Below are positions 28,856 through 39,711 of a stretch of 64,000 nucleotides of DNA, piece by piece. Position numbers and translations under genes: made by a program. The notes under the pieces were generated by a model, which worked only from the letters and a program-made list of their open reading frames with translations, was not told the origin of the DNA and searched no databases. Source of the DNA: Natrinema hispanicum (lineage in GTDB: Archaea > Halobacteriota > Halobacteria > Halobacteriales > Natrialbaceae); contig NZ_SHMP01000005.1 in the NCBI RefSeq assembly GCF_004217335.1, positions 186,001-250,000 on the forward strand. Reading direction: 5' to 3'. The stretch's first letter is position 1. Each line of letters starts with the position of its first letter.

Positions 28856-29298
28856 TGGTCGACACCTCCGTCAGTGGCCGCGGCGTCTTCGGCGCTGCCG
28901 GCCGTTCCCGTCGGCTCCGAGTGGTCGATGCCGTACTTCGCGTCCAGCTGATCGCGCTTGCGGGCGTACCACGCCGAGAGGACCAGCGCACCGGATGGGG
29001 CACAGAAGGCCACCAGGAAGTAGTGCAGTGGGAACTCGATGACCGGAATCGGCGAGGTCATCACGCCCGGTGCCACGATCGTTGCGAACACAGGGCCGAA
29101 CACGAGAACCAACCAGGCGATAAAGCCGGTCCAGATCACACGCAGGTGATCGCGCATGAACGGCGTACTCGGGTTCAGCAGGTTGATCTCCGCACTGAGG
29201 TAGTCGGTATTTCGGTGGGACTGGCCTGGTTGTCCGGCCACCCCCCCGTCCGTTTCGATCTGTTTGTCAGTCGAATTGTGGCTGTTATTATCTGGCAT
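28852..29298 (-). CDS. DUF4212 symporter small subunit
   Basis: A 148-residue protein with two membrane segments (WTGFIAWLVLVFGPVFATIVA and FPLHYFLVAFCAPSGALVLSA), matching the DUF4212 family. This is the small partner of two-component sodium/solute symporters. A basic YARKRDQLDAKYGI follows the second segment, as in the family. N- and C-terminal tails are acidic and low-complexity. It is translated just before the large subunit (4-nt overlap). Confidence 0.9.
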   Translation of the reverse strand: MPDNNSHNSTDKQIETDGGVAGQPGQSHRNTDYLSAEINLLNPSTPFMRDHLRVIWTGFIAWLVLVFGPVFATIVAPGVMTSPIPVIEFPLHYFLVAFCAPSGALVLSAWYARKRDQLDAKYGIDHSEPTGTAGSAEDAAATDGGVDQ

Positions 29299-29333
29299 AT
29301 TGTGACGAATCGTGTTATTGACTTGTTTGTTAT

Positions 29334-29343
29334 CTTAAAAAGA
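29334..29343 (-). promoter_or_regulatory. TATA box for symporter unit
   Basis: On the minus strand TCTTTTTAAG lies 36-45 nt upstream of the DUF4212 ATG and after the acs stop. The symporter unit thus has its own promoter with a leader of roughly 10-15 nt. Confidence 0.45.
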
Positions 29344-29353
29344 TATGGGTTGG

Positions 29354-31330
<1,977 letters not shown>

Positions 31331-31355
31331 GGTACACCCAGTCAATTATCGACTA

Positions 31356-31366
31356 CCATAGTAAAG
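31356..31366 (-). promoter_or_regulatory. TATA box for acs
   Basis: On the minus strand CTTTACTATGG lies about 26-36 nt upstream of the acs start codon, which suits a leaderless transcript. Confidence 0.45.
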
Positions 31367-31668
31367 GCGGCCTCTAGTTGTGCAAAATCGACCCGATACA
31401 CGCGGGGTGACATAGGGAATATTGACTATATTAGGGGGTGATAGGCAGCCCTCACACGCGAAAAACGGGGTGAAATCGGTGGTGCGACGAGTCACTCGAT
31501 GTCAAGCTGGCATCTCGTGCGTGCCAGTCGGTACCATATCGAGCGTCAGTGATACCGAATCGAACGACGGATCTAGAGACTTAGTCTCAAATCGAACAGT
31601 ACGCGCCAACGCCTCCCACCACAGTCGCGCGATCCCGAACTGCCGGCAGTGTCTCGTGAACGGACGGT
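31367..31668. other. acs upstream region, no gene
   Basis: About 300 nt lie between the acs promoter and the end of the Bat-type regulator gene, with no credible ORF. An AT-rich block in GC-rich surroundings (AATATTGACTATATTA, 31418-31433, flanked by AGGG on both sides) lies about 52-67 nt beyond the acs TATA box and could be an activator site. Nothing else stands out. Confidence 0.4.
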
Positions 31669-33885
31669 CTAACCGTCTGGATCGTCCAAGAACGTTCGAA
31701 GCAACTCGTGTTGGCCCTTTCGCAGGTGATTGTGCAGCGTGGGTGAGGAGACACCCATCGCGTCCGCGACCTCCTCGGCCGTGCTCTCTCTGGGCCAGTC
31801 GTAGTAGCCGCCGAAATACGCCGCGCGAAGCGCCGCCTCCTGGCGGTCCGTCAGGCGATCTTCGAGTCCTTCCCGGAACTCGCGGGCAGTCTGGACGGTT
31901 CGTTCGGTCTCGCGTTTCCCGACCAGTTCTGAGTCCGGAAACACGGATCGAAGGCCGTCGAGGATCGTCCGAATATCCGCATCGACTGCACAGTCGCCGG
32001 TGATCGTCCCCGTCCCGTCCTCGAAGACCGCCTCGCGGACGGTGACGCCGTACTCCGTCAGCGTGACGATCGGACAGGAGCCGTCGATAACGAACTCGAC
32101 ACGCCAGCCGTCCTCGTCGGTTTCGACCAGCCGACAGTCATCGATACCGGGGTCGTCCTCGGCGAGTTCGAAGACATCAGCCGGTGACGCCCCCTCGAGA
32201 CGGACGTAGTAGAGCTGGGTCGACTCGTCGATCGGGACCAGCGAGTCGAGTTCAAAGCGACAGTCGAGCCGTTGTGATGCGTCGACGAAGAACGACCGTT
32301 CGTCGCGACAGACGACCTCGAGTTCCGTCACGCGGTCGGACAACAGGAGGTTTCGCCGGCGGATAGCGGCGATCGCGTAGCCGACGTGCCGGCCGATCGT
32401 CGAGAGCCAGGCCCGCTCGTCGTCGCCGAACGCCCCCGGGCGCTCGGTCGCGACCGAGAGGAGCCCGTAGACGGTATCGCCGTAGGCAAGCGGGACTCGC
32501 GCGACGGCCCCCTCGAACGTGTCGTCCTCGAGCGATGCCGTCACGTCGGTTGCGACGAGGACCGTCCGGTCCCCGGCCTGGGCCGCCGTCGCCGAATCCG
32601 CGCCGTCGGGACCGGTGGCTGGCTCGTTGTCCCATTCCTCAGGGAGGACGCGCTCGACTGCGTCAGGCTCGAGTCCGCTGGATGCACGCCACTCCCGACG
32701 GTGGTCCGACATCGTCGCGCGGTCGATCCACGCGAACTCGTAGGCCGTGCCGTCGGTGAGGGCGGTACAGGTCGACGTTTCGATCTCTTCGTGATCTGTT
32801 GAATCTAGTAACGCGTGCGTGACGTCTCGATGACGGCGCGCGACCGCGTACAGTCGATCGAGTTCGTCTCGCTTTTCGCGAGCGGTCGCGAGGTCCTCGT
32901 GGGCGACCGTGACATCGCGGACGAAGACGGCAAACCCCCGGTGACGGCCCTGATCGTCCCGCAGCGGCGAGATGACCTCGGTCGCGCGAAACTGTGAGCC
33001 GTCCTTGTGGATGCGCCACCCCTCGGTCTCGGTGCCGGACTCCTCGATGGCCGTCGACAGCGCTCGTTCGGGCGCGCCGTCCTCGACGGCGGCGTCGGGA
33101 TAGAACGTCGAGACGTGCGTGCCGACGATCTCACCGGCTCGGTACCCAAACATGGCCGCTGCGCTCCGATTCCAGCGCTCGACGTAGCCATCCGAATCGA
33201 GCCGAAGCAACGCGTACCGATCGCTTGCCGCCAGTAAAAGGCGAATGACGCTGTCGTCGCCGATCACTGGCCCCGACTGGCCGCCGGATCGGTCGTGTCC
33301 GGGGCCCGACGGCCGCTCGACGGCGTCGAAGGCGTCGACGATTTCGGTGTCGGTCGGCTCGGGTAAATAGGACTCGAGGGCCTCGAAACTGCGCCAGCCG
33401 CCCGCTGTCTTGACGACGCGGGGATTGACGTCGTGTTCGACCAAGGCAGTGTGGGCGAAGTACTGTCGGAGATCGCTCGTCGAGAGGTCGGCGAGGCCAG
33501 GGTCGTTAAACAGCTCGCTTGCTCGCTCGGCGACATCGGAGACCAGCATCTGGAGCCGGCGAGGCGTCACCGAGAAAATCCGGTCATCGGTCGAGAGCCC
33601 GTTACTCCGTGCGTATCGCCGGAGTTCGCGTTCGACACGCGTCGGCAGATACGCGGTTCGATCCCGTCCACCGTCCTCGGTCGGAACCCGGACGAGATAC
33701 CGTGGTGGATCGATCCGTACCTGCTCGATGTCGTCGATCGTGAGCCGCGTGAGCTCCGCCGGCCGAAGGCCGACGTCGGCACAGAGGCGGATCACCAGCG
33801 CCTCGCGGTAGGTCTCGGCAGCGTCGAGAAGCGACTCGTACTCCTGGCTCCTGAGTATCGCTCCCATCCCCTGCTCGAGGCTCAT
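31669..33885 (-). CDS. Bat-type regulator: integrase-like + PAS + GAF + HTH-10
   Basis: A 738-residue multidomain regulator. Residues 1-185 resemble a tyrosine-recombinase catalytic domain: the first arginine in GLRPAELTRL, the second in TSDLRQYFA, and a terminal tyrosine in ALESYLPE. Two usual histidines are replaced (by Thr/Ser and Trp). A PAS domain (about 215-335, LLRLDSDGYVERWNRSAAAMFGY), a GAF region (about 365-500) and the bacterio-opsin-activator module follow. The C-terminal HTH-10 domain (about 680-730) contains LTDRQEAALRAAYFGGYYDWPR. It lies between two acetyl-CoA synthetase genes and is a good candidate regulator for them. The start is 26 nt after a TATA box. Confidence 0.88.
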   Translation of the reverse strand: MSLEQGMGAILRSQEYESLLDAAETYREALVIRLCADVGLRPAELTRLTIDDIEQVRIDPPRYLVRVPTEDGGRDRTAYLPTRVERELRRYARSNGLSTDDRIFSVTPRRLQMLVSDVAERASELFNDPGLADLSTSDLRQYFAHTALVEHDVNPRVVKTAGGWRSFEALESYLPEPTDTEIVDAFDAVERPSGPGHDRSGGQSGPVIGDDSVIRLLLAASDRYALLRLDSDGYVERWNRSAAAMFGYRAGEIVGTHVSTFYPDAAVEDGAPERALSTAIEESGTETEGWRIHKDGSQFRATEVISPLRDDQGRHRGFAVFVRDVTVAHEDLATAREKRDELDRLYAVARRHRDVTHALLDSTDHEEIETSTCTALTDGTAYEFAWIDRATMSDHRREWRASSGLEPDAVERVLPEEWDNEPATGPDGADSATAAQAGDRTVLVATDVTASLEDDTFEGAVARVPLAYGDTVYGLLSVATERPGAFGDDERAWLSTIGRHVGYAIAAIRRRNLLLSDRVTELEVVCRDERSFFVDASQRLDCRFELDSLVPIDESTQLYYVRLEGASPADVFELAEDDPGIDDCRLVETDEDGWRVEFVIDGSCPIVTLTEYGVTVREAVFEDGTGTITGDCAVDADIRTILDGLRSVFPDSELVGKRETERTVQTAREFREGLEDRLTDRQEAALRAAYFGGYYDWPRESTAEEVADAMGVSSPTLHNHLRKGQHELLRTFLDDPDG

Positions 33886-33910
33886 AGTTCGGTCCTTTTG
33901 GTTTCGCGAA

Positions 33911-33920
33911 CATAATTGTA
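33911..33920 (-). promoter_or_regulatory. TATA-like box for Bat-type regulator
   Basis: TACAATTATG on the minus strand lies 26-35 nt upstream of the ATG of the regulator gene. Confidence 0.35.
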
Positions 33921-34010
33921 TCGCCTCTTCCCGGCGCTCGTGAGGAGTAATCGAGATCAGTCAGAAATCACGACCCGGATTGATTTCGGACTATCTGAGT
34001 TTACGAAACG

Positions 34011-36002
34011 TTACTGGCGGGAATGGCTGCCGTCCCCGACCTCGGCCTGAATCTCACCGACGATCTCGGGATTCCGGAGTGCGCTCGTGTCCCCGAGCTC
34101 CTCGCCGTTGGCGACGTCCTCGAGCAGGCGGCGCATGATCTTGCCCGAGCGGGTCTTGGGCAGTTCCGGCGTGAAGATCACCTCGGCGGGGCGAGCGATC
34201 GGGCCGATCGCTGCCTCGATGCTCTCGAGGATGGCAGCACGGATGCTCGCATCCGGCTCGCGTTCGCGTTCGGTGCTGACATAGGCGTAGATCTCGGTGT
34301 TGCCGGTCTCGTTCGAGCGACCGACGACGGCGGCCTCGGCGACGCCATCGACGTCGGCGATCGCGCCCTCGATCTCCATCGTGCCGAGCCGATGGCCGGA
34401 GACGTTGATGACGTCGTCGACGCGGCCGAGGACAGTGATGTAGCCGTCCTCGTCGACCCGGGCCGTGTCGCCGCTGAAGTAGCGCCACTCGTCGGCATCG
34501 GGATCGGAAAAGCGCTGCCAGTACTCGGTGACGAACCGCTCGTCGCCGTCATACAGTGTCCGGGCCATCCCCGGCCACGGACGAGCGATCGTGAGATAGC
34601 CGGTTTCGCCGGGTTCAACCGCCTCTCCCTGGGAGTCGATCACGCGAGCGTCGAGGCCTGGCAGCGGCGGGCCGGCCGAGCCGGGTTTCATCTCGTCGAC
34701 GCCCGGCAGCGTCGAGATCGCCACTGCGCCGGTCTCGGTCTGCCACCACGTATCGACGACGGGACAATCGCCGCCGCCGATATGCTCGCGGTACCAGTTC
34801 CAGGGACGGGGACTGATCGGCTCGCCAACAGTACCGAGCAACCGCAGCGAGGAGAGATCGTGTCGGCCAGGATAATCAGAGCCCCATTTCATGAACGCGC
34901 GGACCGCCGTCGGCGCGGTGTAGAAGACGTCGACGGCGTTGCGATCGACGATCTCCCAGAGTCGATCCCGGTCGGGATAGTCGGGCGTCCCTTCGTACAT
35001 GACTGTCGTCGTCCCGAGCGCAAGCGGCCCGTAGACGATGTAAGAGTGGCCCGTAATCCAGCCGATGTCGGCCGCACACCAGTAGGTGTCCTCGGGTTTG
35101 ATATCGAGGACCGCATGGCTCGTCCACGCGACGTGGGCGAGATAGCCGCCCGTCGAGTGAACGACGCCTTTCGGCTGGCCAGTCGTTCCCGAGGTATACA
35201 TCAGAAACAGCATATCTTCGGCGTTGCGTGACACCGGCTCGACCGTCTCGCCTGCGAACTCGTCACACAGCTCGTGGTAGTCCCACTCGTCGTCGCCGAG
35301 AACGTGTGGCATATCCTCGCCGAGCCGATCGACGACGACCGTCCGGACGTCCTGCTCGAGGCCGATACGGGCGTTATCGGCTTTGCTCTTCTGGTTGAAG
35401 GCATCACCACGCCGGTAGTAGCCGTCGCAGGTGATCAGAAACTCGCTGTTTGCGGCGTCCATCCGCGTCGCGAGCGCGTCCGCAGAGAGGCCGGCGAAGA
35501 CGACACTGTGAGGTGCACCGATCCGGGCACACGCCAGCATCGCGATCGGCAGTTCGGGGATCATCGGCAGATAGATCGTCACGACGTCGTCCTCTTCGAC
35601 ACCCAGCTCGCGCAGTGCTGCTGCGAACTCGTTAACTTCGACGTAGAGGTCCCGATAGGTGTAGGTCCGGCGCTCGCCTTGCTTGCCCTCCCAGCGGATC
35701 GCGGCGTGATTTTTCCGACCCGACTCGAGATGACGGTCCAGACAGTTGTAGGCGGCGTTCAGTCGGCCATCGGAAAACCAGCGGTAGAAGGGGGCGTCGT
35801 CGTCCTCGAGGACGGTGTCGTAGGGGTCGTCCCACGAGAGGAGGTCGGCCGCACGCGTCCAGCAGTCCGGCCAGTTCGTCTCGAAGCGCTCGTGAATCGC
35901 CGGATCCGAGACGTTCGCCTGCTCGACGAACGAGTCGGGAGGACTGAGGGTGGAGCCTGACGGTGTCGAGGTCTCGTGGCTCCGCCCGTTTCGTTCGACC
36001 AT
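34011..36002 (-). CDS. acetyl-CoA synthetase, second copy
   Basis: A 663-residue AMP-forming acyl-CoA synthetase, a close paralogue of the acs upstream in map order. It has YTSGTTGQPKGVVHS, DTYWCAADIGWITGHSYIV, DTWWQTETGA and the C-terminal LPKTRSGKIMRRLLED. The start MVERNGRSHETS was chosen because it lies about 30 nt from a TATA box inside a palindrome; a longer frame reaches into non-coding sequence. The N-terminus differs from acs 1 and is richer in Ser/Thr. It probably also uses acetate, but propionate or another short acid cannot be excluded. Confidence 0.92.
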   Translation of the reverse strand: MVERNGRSHETSTPSGSTLSPPDSFVEQANVSDPAIHERFETNWPDCWTRAADLLSWDDPYDTVLEDDDAPFYRWFSDGRLNAAYNCLDRHLESGRKNHAAIRWEGKQGERRTYTYRDLYVEVNEFAAALRELGVEEDDVVTIYLPMIPELPIAMLACARIGAPHSVVFAGLSADALATRMDAANSEFLITCDGYYRRGDAFNQKSKADNARIGLEQDVRTVVVDRLGEDMPHVLGDDEWDYHELCDEFAGETVEPVSRNAEDMLFLMYTSGTTGQPKGVVHSTGGYLAHVAWTSHAVLDIKPEDTYWCAADIGWITGHSYIVYGPLALGTTTVMYEGTPDYPDRDRLWEIVDRNAVDVFYTAPTAVRAFMKWGSDYPGRHDLSSLRLLGTVGEPISPRPWNWYREHIGGGDCPVVDTWWQTETGAVAISTLPGVDEMKPGSAGPPLPGLDARVIDSQGEAVEPGETGYLTIARPWPGMARTLYDGDERFVTEYWQRFSDPDADEWRYFSGDTARVDEDGYITVLGRVDDVINVSGHRLGTMEIEGAIADVDGVAEAAVVGRSNETGNTEIYAYVSTEREREPDASIRAAILESIEAAIGPIARPAEVIFTPELPKTRSGKIMRRLLEDVANGEELGDTSALRNPEIVGEIQAEVGDGSHSRQ

Positions 36003-36025
36003 GTATCGTTCGAAACGTGGTCGGT

Positions 36026-36047
36026 CAGAGGAATAAACGTTCCTCTG
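36026..36047 (-). promoter_or_regulatory. palindromic operator over acs2 TATA box
   Basis: A perfect 8-bp inverted repeat (CAGAGGAA at 36026-36033 and TTCCTCTG at 36040-36047) has a 6-nt spacer. On the minus strand the spacer and arm read GTTTATTCC, a TATA-like core, 24-45 nt upstream of the acs2 ATG. A dimeric regulator bound here would block TBP. Confidence 0.55.
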
Positions 36048-36140
36048 GACCACCGCGCAGTGAGACGCGCCGGTGCAATCACTGAAACGGTCGGTTAAAT
36101 CGTGTCCGGCCCACGGCAGGGCGACCAAGTGCCGTTGGGC

Positions 36141-36641
36141 TCAGAATCCGCTCTGGGTGGAATCGATATCCGAGCGGTCCGCTGAATCGCCCTCGTCGCC
36201 GGGTTCGCGGACGACGTAGACGTCGTACCGCTGGTCGTTTGCGACCGGACTGCCGACGCTCGACTGGGGAGCGATGACCGAGCCCGCGTTCTCGGAACCG
36301 ATGAAGACGACCGACGCCTCGAGGTCGCCGGCGACCCGTCGGATCTCGCGGACGACGTTCGTCGTCGATGTTGCGGTCGGCTCGTCGGAACTGACTCGCT
36401 CGGAGCGGACGGTCGCTTCCGGTGCGACCTCTTTGGCGCGGGTCTGCATACCTGCGGCAATCGCCTCCGGATCGAACGGTTCGCCCTGCGTGATCCAGCC
36501 GCGATCCCGTGCGTACTCCTCGTCGTCCGGAATGACCGTCAGAACGACGACTTCTTCGTCGAGGAGATCACCGAACGTGGAGGCGCGCTCGAGTGCGTTC
36601 ATGGCCAACTCCGACCCGTCGAAGGGAACGAGCAATGACAT
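36141..36641 (-). CDS. universal stress protein-like, degenerate nucleotide site
   Basis: A 166-residue UspA-fold protein. The N-terminus MSLLVPFDGSELAMNALERA and the central VVFIGSENAGSVIAP fit the family. The usual G-x2-G-x9-G-(S/T) ATP-binding motif is altered (GSENAGS...SSVGSPVAN), so it may not bind ATP. A TATA box (ACATTTACGTCC, minus strand) lies 23-33 nt upstream. It sits between acs2 and another UspA gene on the same strand, with separate promoters. Confidence 0.75.
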   Translation of the reverse strand: MSLLVPFDGSELAMNALERASTFGDLLDEEVVVLTVIPDDEEYARDRGWITQGEPFDPEAIAAGMQTRAKEVAPEATVRSERVSSDEPTATSTTNVVREIRRVAGDLEASVVFIGSENAGSVIAPQSSVGSPVANDQRYDVYVVREPGDEGDSADRSDIDSTQSGF

Positions 36642-36663
36642 AGGGGTATGTCATACGACAGCG

Positions 36664-36674
36664 GACGTAAATGT
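36664..36674 (-). promoter_or_regulatory. TATA-like box for usp gene
   Basis: Minus-strand ACATTTACGTC lies 23-33 nt before the ATG at 36641, fitting a leaderless promoter. Confidence 0.35.
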
Positions 36675-36802
36675 TCTCCCTCCAGCAAACGGGGACTCGG
36701 TTTCGAGTACTGTCTGACACTCATACGGATTCTGTCACTATGTCCCAGCGCACCTACAGCCCGTCATGCGGGTGTGTCGGAACTGACGTCCAGTCGTCCG
36801 TA

Positions 36803-37246
36803 TCACTGGTCCCGGACATCGTCGTCACCGACGACCAGTACCGTCCGATCGGCGACCCTGACGACCCTATCGATGGTGCTGCCGAGCAGTGCCCCCTTGA
36901 GCGACGAGCGACCCCGGGCACCGACGACGATCACGTCGATGTCGTTCTCGCTTGCGTACGCGAGAATCTCTTCGTGGGGGACGCCGGTCCGAACCACCGT
37001 CTCGACGGCCACGTCGGCGTCAGCCGCTTTCGATTCGACCGTCTCGAGCCAGTCTGTGGCCCGCTTTCGAAGGTGTTGCAGGGCCTCGTCGGGATCGACG
37101 ATCCCCGTGTCGTAGTCGGTCCGGTCGTCGGCGACGGCGATACCGTACAGTGGCGAGTCGAACTGCGCTGCGAGCGCGAGCGCGTAGTCGACCGCAGTCG
37201 TCGCCGTCTCGCTGCCGTCAGTTGCGACCAGAATCGAATCGTACAT
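36803..37246 (-). CDS. universal stress protein (UspA family)
   Basis: A 147-residue UspA protein starting YDSILVATDGSETATTAVDYA. The ATP-binding motif GARGRSSLKGALLGSTIDR is intact. The start MYDSILVA is the normal family beginning; the 18 codons upstream are not conserved-looking. This is the third UspA gene in the 26.7-37.2 kb acetate region. Confidence 0.88.
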   Translation of the reverse strand: MYDSILVATDGSETATTAVDYALALAAQFDSPLYGIAVADDRTDYDTGIVDPDEALQHLRKRATDWLETVESKAADADVAVETVVRTGVPHEEILAYASENDIDVIVVGARGRSSLKGALLGSTIDRVVRVADRTVLVVGDDDVRDQ

Positions 37247-37346
37247 ACGTGGTAATAGGTGCCCCCGCGAGAAAGGGCTGTGGCTCCGACCGGGTATCAC
37301 ACGACTGCTCGAGGCGATATCGAACCCAACGGTCCCGACAGTCCGA

Positions 37347-38084
37347 TCAGTTTGCGTCGGTCGAAACGGCGTCCAACTCGTCCCGTGCGATCCCCCGCGC
37401 CGCCGTTGCCTTCACCGAGGCGACGATCGATCGGCCGGGCTCGAGCCCTAACGTCTCGACGCTCTGGCGGGTGACAAGCGCCACGAGTTCTGGTGGGTCG
37501 GCCCCATCGCCGTTTGTGTCACGCTCGAGTTCAATTCCCACCCGCACGACGGCATCACCGGTATCGAGCCACGTGATGGTACCCGAAAACCGGTTGCGGA
37601 CGCTGGTTCCCTCGGCCCGTGGCACCTCACTGGGTGCATGCAGACTGACCGCATCGGAACGGATCGTCACGGCCACGCGTGCGGCGTCGGCCGGGGCGAC
37701 CGCCAGTACCGCACCGACGGACGTCTCGACGGTCGCGAGTTCGCCGTCGCGGTCGACCACCGATCCCGACAAGACCGTCTCGTCGACGCGCGCGACGCCC
37801 TCGTAGGCCGCGACCAGCCGATCGAACCGCACCAGCAGCTCTCGTGCCGTCTCCGTCAGGGAACTCCCACCACCGTCGGCACCCCCGCGAGTCCGCTCGA
37901 CCAGCGGGCCGATCGACTCCTCGAGCGCCACCACCCGCTGCTGGAGGCGCGGATAGGATCGCTCGAGGGTGTCTGCCGCACCCGACAGCGAGCCACAATC
38001 GTCGATCGCGCGCAACATCTCGATGTCGCTTCGATCGACGGTCACGTCGTCGATCCGTAGGTAGGGGTCGAACGCTTTTTCCAT
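37347..38084 (-). CDS. HTH-TOBE (ModE-like) transcriptional regulator
   Basis: A 245-residue regulator. The N-terminal winged helix (about 15-80) has SDIEMLRAIDDCGSLSGAAD and PRLQQRVVALEES, as in LysR/ModE proteins. The C-terminal half has TOBE/Mop-type strands (VRNRFSGTITWLDTGDAVVRV, then ALVTRQSVETLGLEPG and SVKATAARG), which bind molybdate or tungstate. It lies directly downstream of, and on the same strand as, the tupA-tupB-tupC genes. It should repress or tune the importer in response to oxyanion (inference from family). Confidence 0.85.
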   Translation of the reverse strand: MEKAFDPYLRIDDVTVDRSDIEMLRAIDDCGSLSGAADTLERSYPRLQQRVVALEESIGPLVERTRGGADGGGSSLTETARELLVRFDRLVAAYEGVARVDETVLSGSVVDRDGELATVETSVGAVLAVAPADAARVAVTIRSDAVSLHAPSEVPRAEGTSVRNRFSGTITWLDTGDAVVRVGIELERDTNGDGADPPELVALVTRQSVETLGLEPGRSIVASVKATAARGIARDELDAVSTDAN

Positions 38085-38125
38085 GATCTCAGTCGGCGGC
38101 GCTCCGCTCACGGAGGTGTTCGCGG

Positions 38126-38929
38126 TCAGGCGGGAAGTTCGTTATCATCGTACAACAGATCGCCGCGGACGAACCGCGCGGTTCGCTCGTCTCGCGGGTT
38201 CTCGAAGACCTGGCCCGGCGGGCCGACCTCGACCAGTTCCCCCTCGAGCAGGAAGGCGACGCGATCCGAAACCCGCTTGGCCTGATGCATGTCGTGGGTC
38301 GCGAGCAAGACCCCGTGATCGCGCTCGCGAGAGCGCTCGATCGCCCGCTCGAGGATGGCCGTGTTCCGCGGGTCGAGATCCGATGTCGGTTCGTCAAGCA
38401 CCAGCACTTCGGGCTCCGCTGCGATCGCGCGGGCAAACGACACCCGCTGTGCTTCGCCGCCGGACAGCGACGCCGGATCGCGATCCCACGCATCACGGAG
38501 CCCGACCAGTTCGAGGGCCTCGAGCGTCCGTTCATCGACGGCCGGCGAGCCAGTAACCCGGCGAGGGAGGAGTCGTTCGAGGAATCCTCGAATCCGCCGC
38601 GGCCACGGCCACCGAACCCGTCGCCCGATATCGACGTTACGCGCAACCGGCGCATCGAACAGGCTTGCCTGCTGGAAGACCATGCCGATCCGGCGACGGA
38701 TCACGAGCCGGTCGTCCCGTGACAGCGCCCAGGGGTCGGTCCCGTCGTAGCGAATCGTGCCGCCGGTCGGCTGCTCGAACAGGGCAGCCAGCCGCAACAG
38801 CGTCGTCTTGCCGGCCCCCGAGGGGCCGATAATCGTCATGATTTCGCCTGACTCGAGCGCAAGCGAGATCTCCGTCAGGATGTCGGTGCCGTCGACGCCG
38901 TAGGAGACGTCCTCGAGTTCGAGGTTCAT
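38126..38929 (-). CDS. tupC: ABC transporter ATPase, tungstate-type (TupC-like)
   Basis: A 267-residue ATPase with Walker A GPSGAGKTT, signature LSGGEAQRVSF, Walker B VLVLDEPTSD and the switch histidine in LATHDMHQ. Variation on the family: an insertion of basic residues before the signature (WPWPRRIRGFLERLLPRRV). The chosen start MNLELEDVSYG matches family length; an in-frame ATG at 39007 would overlap tupB by 11 nt and add 26 residues. It powers uptake of the oxyanion by TupB. Confidence 0.85.
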   Translation of the reverse strand: MNLELEDVSYGVDGTDILTEISLALESGEIMTIIGPSGAGKTTLLRLAALFEQPTGGTIRYDGTDPWALSRDDRLVIRRRIGMVFQQASLFDAPVARNVDIGRRVRWPWPRRIRGFLERLLPRRVTGSPAVDERTLEALELVGLRDAWDRDPASLSGGEAQRVSFARAIAAEPEVLVLDEPTSDLDPRNTAILERAIERSRERDHGVLLATHDMHQAKRVSDRVAFLLEGELVEVGPPGQVFENPRDERTARFVRGDLLYDDNELPA

Positions 38930-38996
38930 TGGCTGGTCACCTCTGTGTCGATCGGCCACAGTCGTCTCGAGGAGCGGTCGTTCGTCCGTCTCATGA

Positions 38997-39668
38997 TTAT
39001 CGACCACCGAGTCGCATGACGATTCCGTTGACGAGCAAGACGAGGACGATCAAGACGGCACCGAGCGCCAGCGCCGTCTCGAACTCGCCTCGCCGCGTCT
39101 CGAACGTGATTGCGGTCGTGATGGTACGGGTCTTCGACGTACCGTCGGCGTAGGCGATGTTCCCGCCGACGATGAGGACTGACCCGACTTCGCTGATTGC
39201 CCGTCCGAAGCCGGCGAGAATTCCAGTTATAACGCCGTAGCGCGCCTCTTTGAGTGTGATAAGCGCCACGTCCGTCCGGGTCCCACCCACGCCGTAGGCG
39301 GTATCGCGAACCGCGTCGTCGACACTCTCGACTGCCGAAAGCGCGACGCCCGTGATCACCGGCGCGGCGAGGATACACTGCGAGATGATCATCGCCTCCG
39401 GCGTGTAGACGAGGTCCAGCGATCCGAGCGGGCCGTCGGTCGAAATAAATAGCAGGACGAACAGTCCGACGGCAACGCTTGGAAAGCCCATTCCCGTATT
39501 GATGATCGCCGTCACGAGGCGCTTCCCACGGAAGTCGGCAAAGCCGATGAGGAACGCGACCGGCAGGCTCACCAGCGTACTCACGAAGATGGCCGTCAGA
39601 CTCACCGTCAGCGAGACGCGAATGACACTCCGGAGATAGTTCGGTTCGGCGATCGGTTCGAATGGCAT
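38997..39668 (-). CDS. tupB: ABC transporter permease, tungstate-type (TupB-like)
   Basis: A 223-residue permease with about five membrane segments. The cytoplasmic loop that contacts the ATPase reads [28 protein letters not shown] in outline (EAA-like motif, ends in the G-x3-SEVG of TupB/WtpB/ModB). The start [14 protein letters not shown] (39668) was used; a long upstream frame is antisense-like to tupA and not coding. It forms the channel of the tungstate/molybdate importer with TupA and TupC. Confidence 0.88.
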   Translation of the reverse strand: MPFEPIAEPNYLRSVIRVSLTVSLTAIFVSTLVSLPVAFLIGFADFRGKRLVTAIINTGMGFPSVAVGLFVLLFISTDGPLGSLDLVYTPEAMIISQCILAAPVITGVALSAVESVDDAVRDTAYGVGGTRTDVALITLKEARYGVITGILAGFGRAISEVGSVLIVGGNIAYADGTSKTRTITTAITFETRRGEFETALALGAVLIVLVLLVNGIVMRLGGR

Positions 39669-39711
39669 CAGTTGGTGATCTGTCCGTGTGGCTGGTCTGT
39701 GAACCCGGCGA

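Noticed and set aside
33331..33885. Mobile-element integrase
   Set aside because: The recombinase-like domain is in frame with PAS, GAF and HTH-10 domains and has lost catalytic histidines. There are no att-like repeats or element genes next to it.
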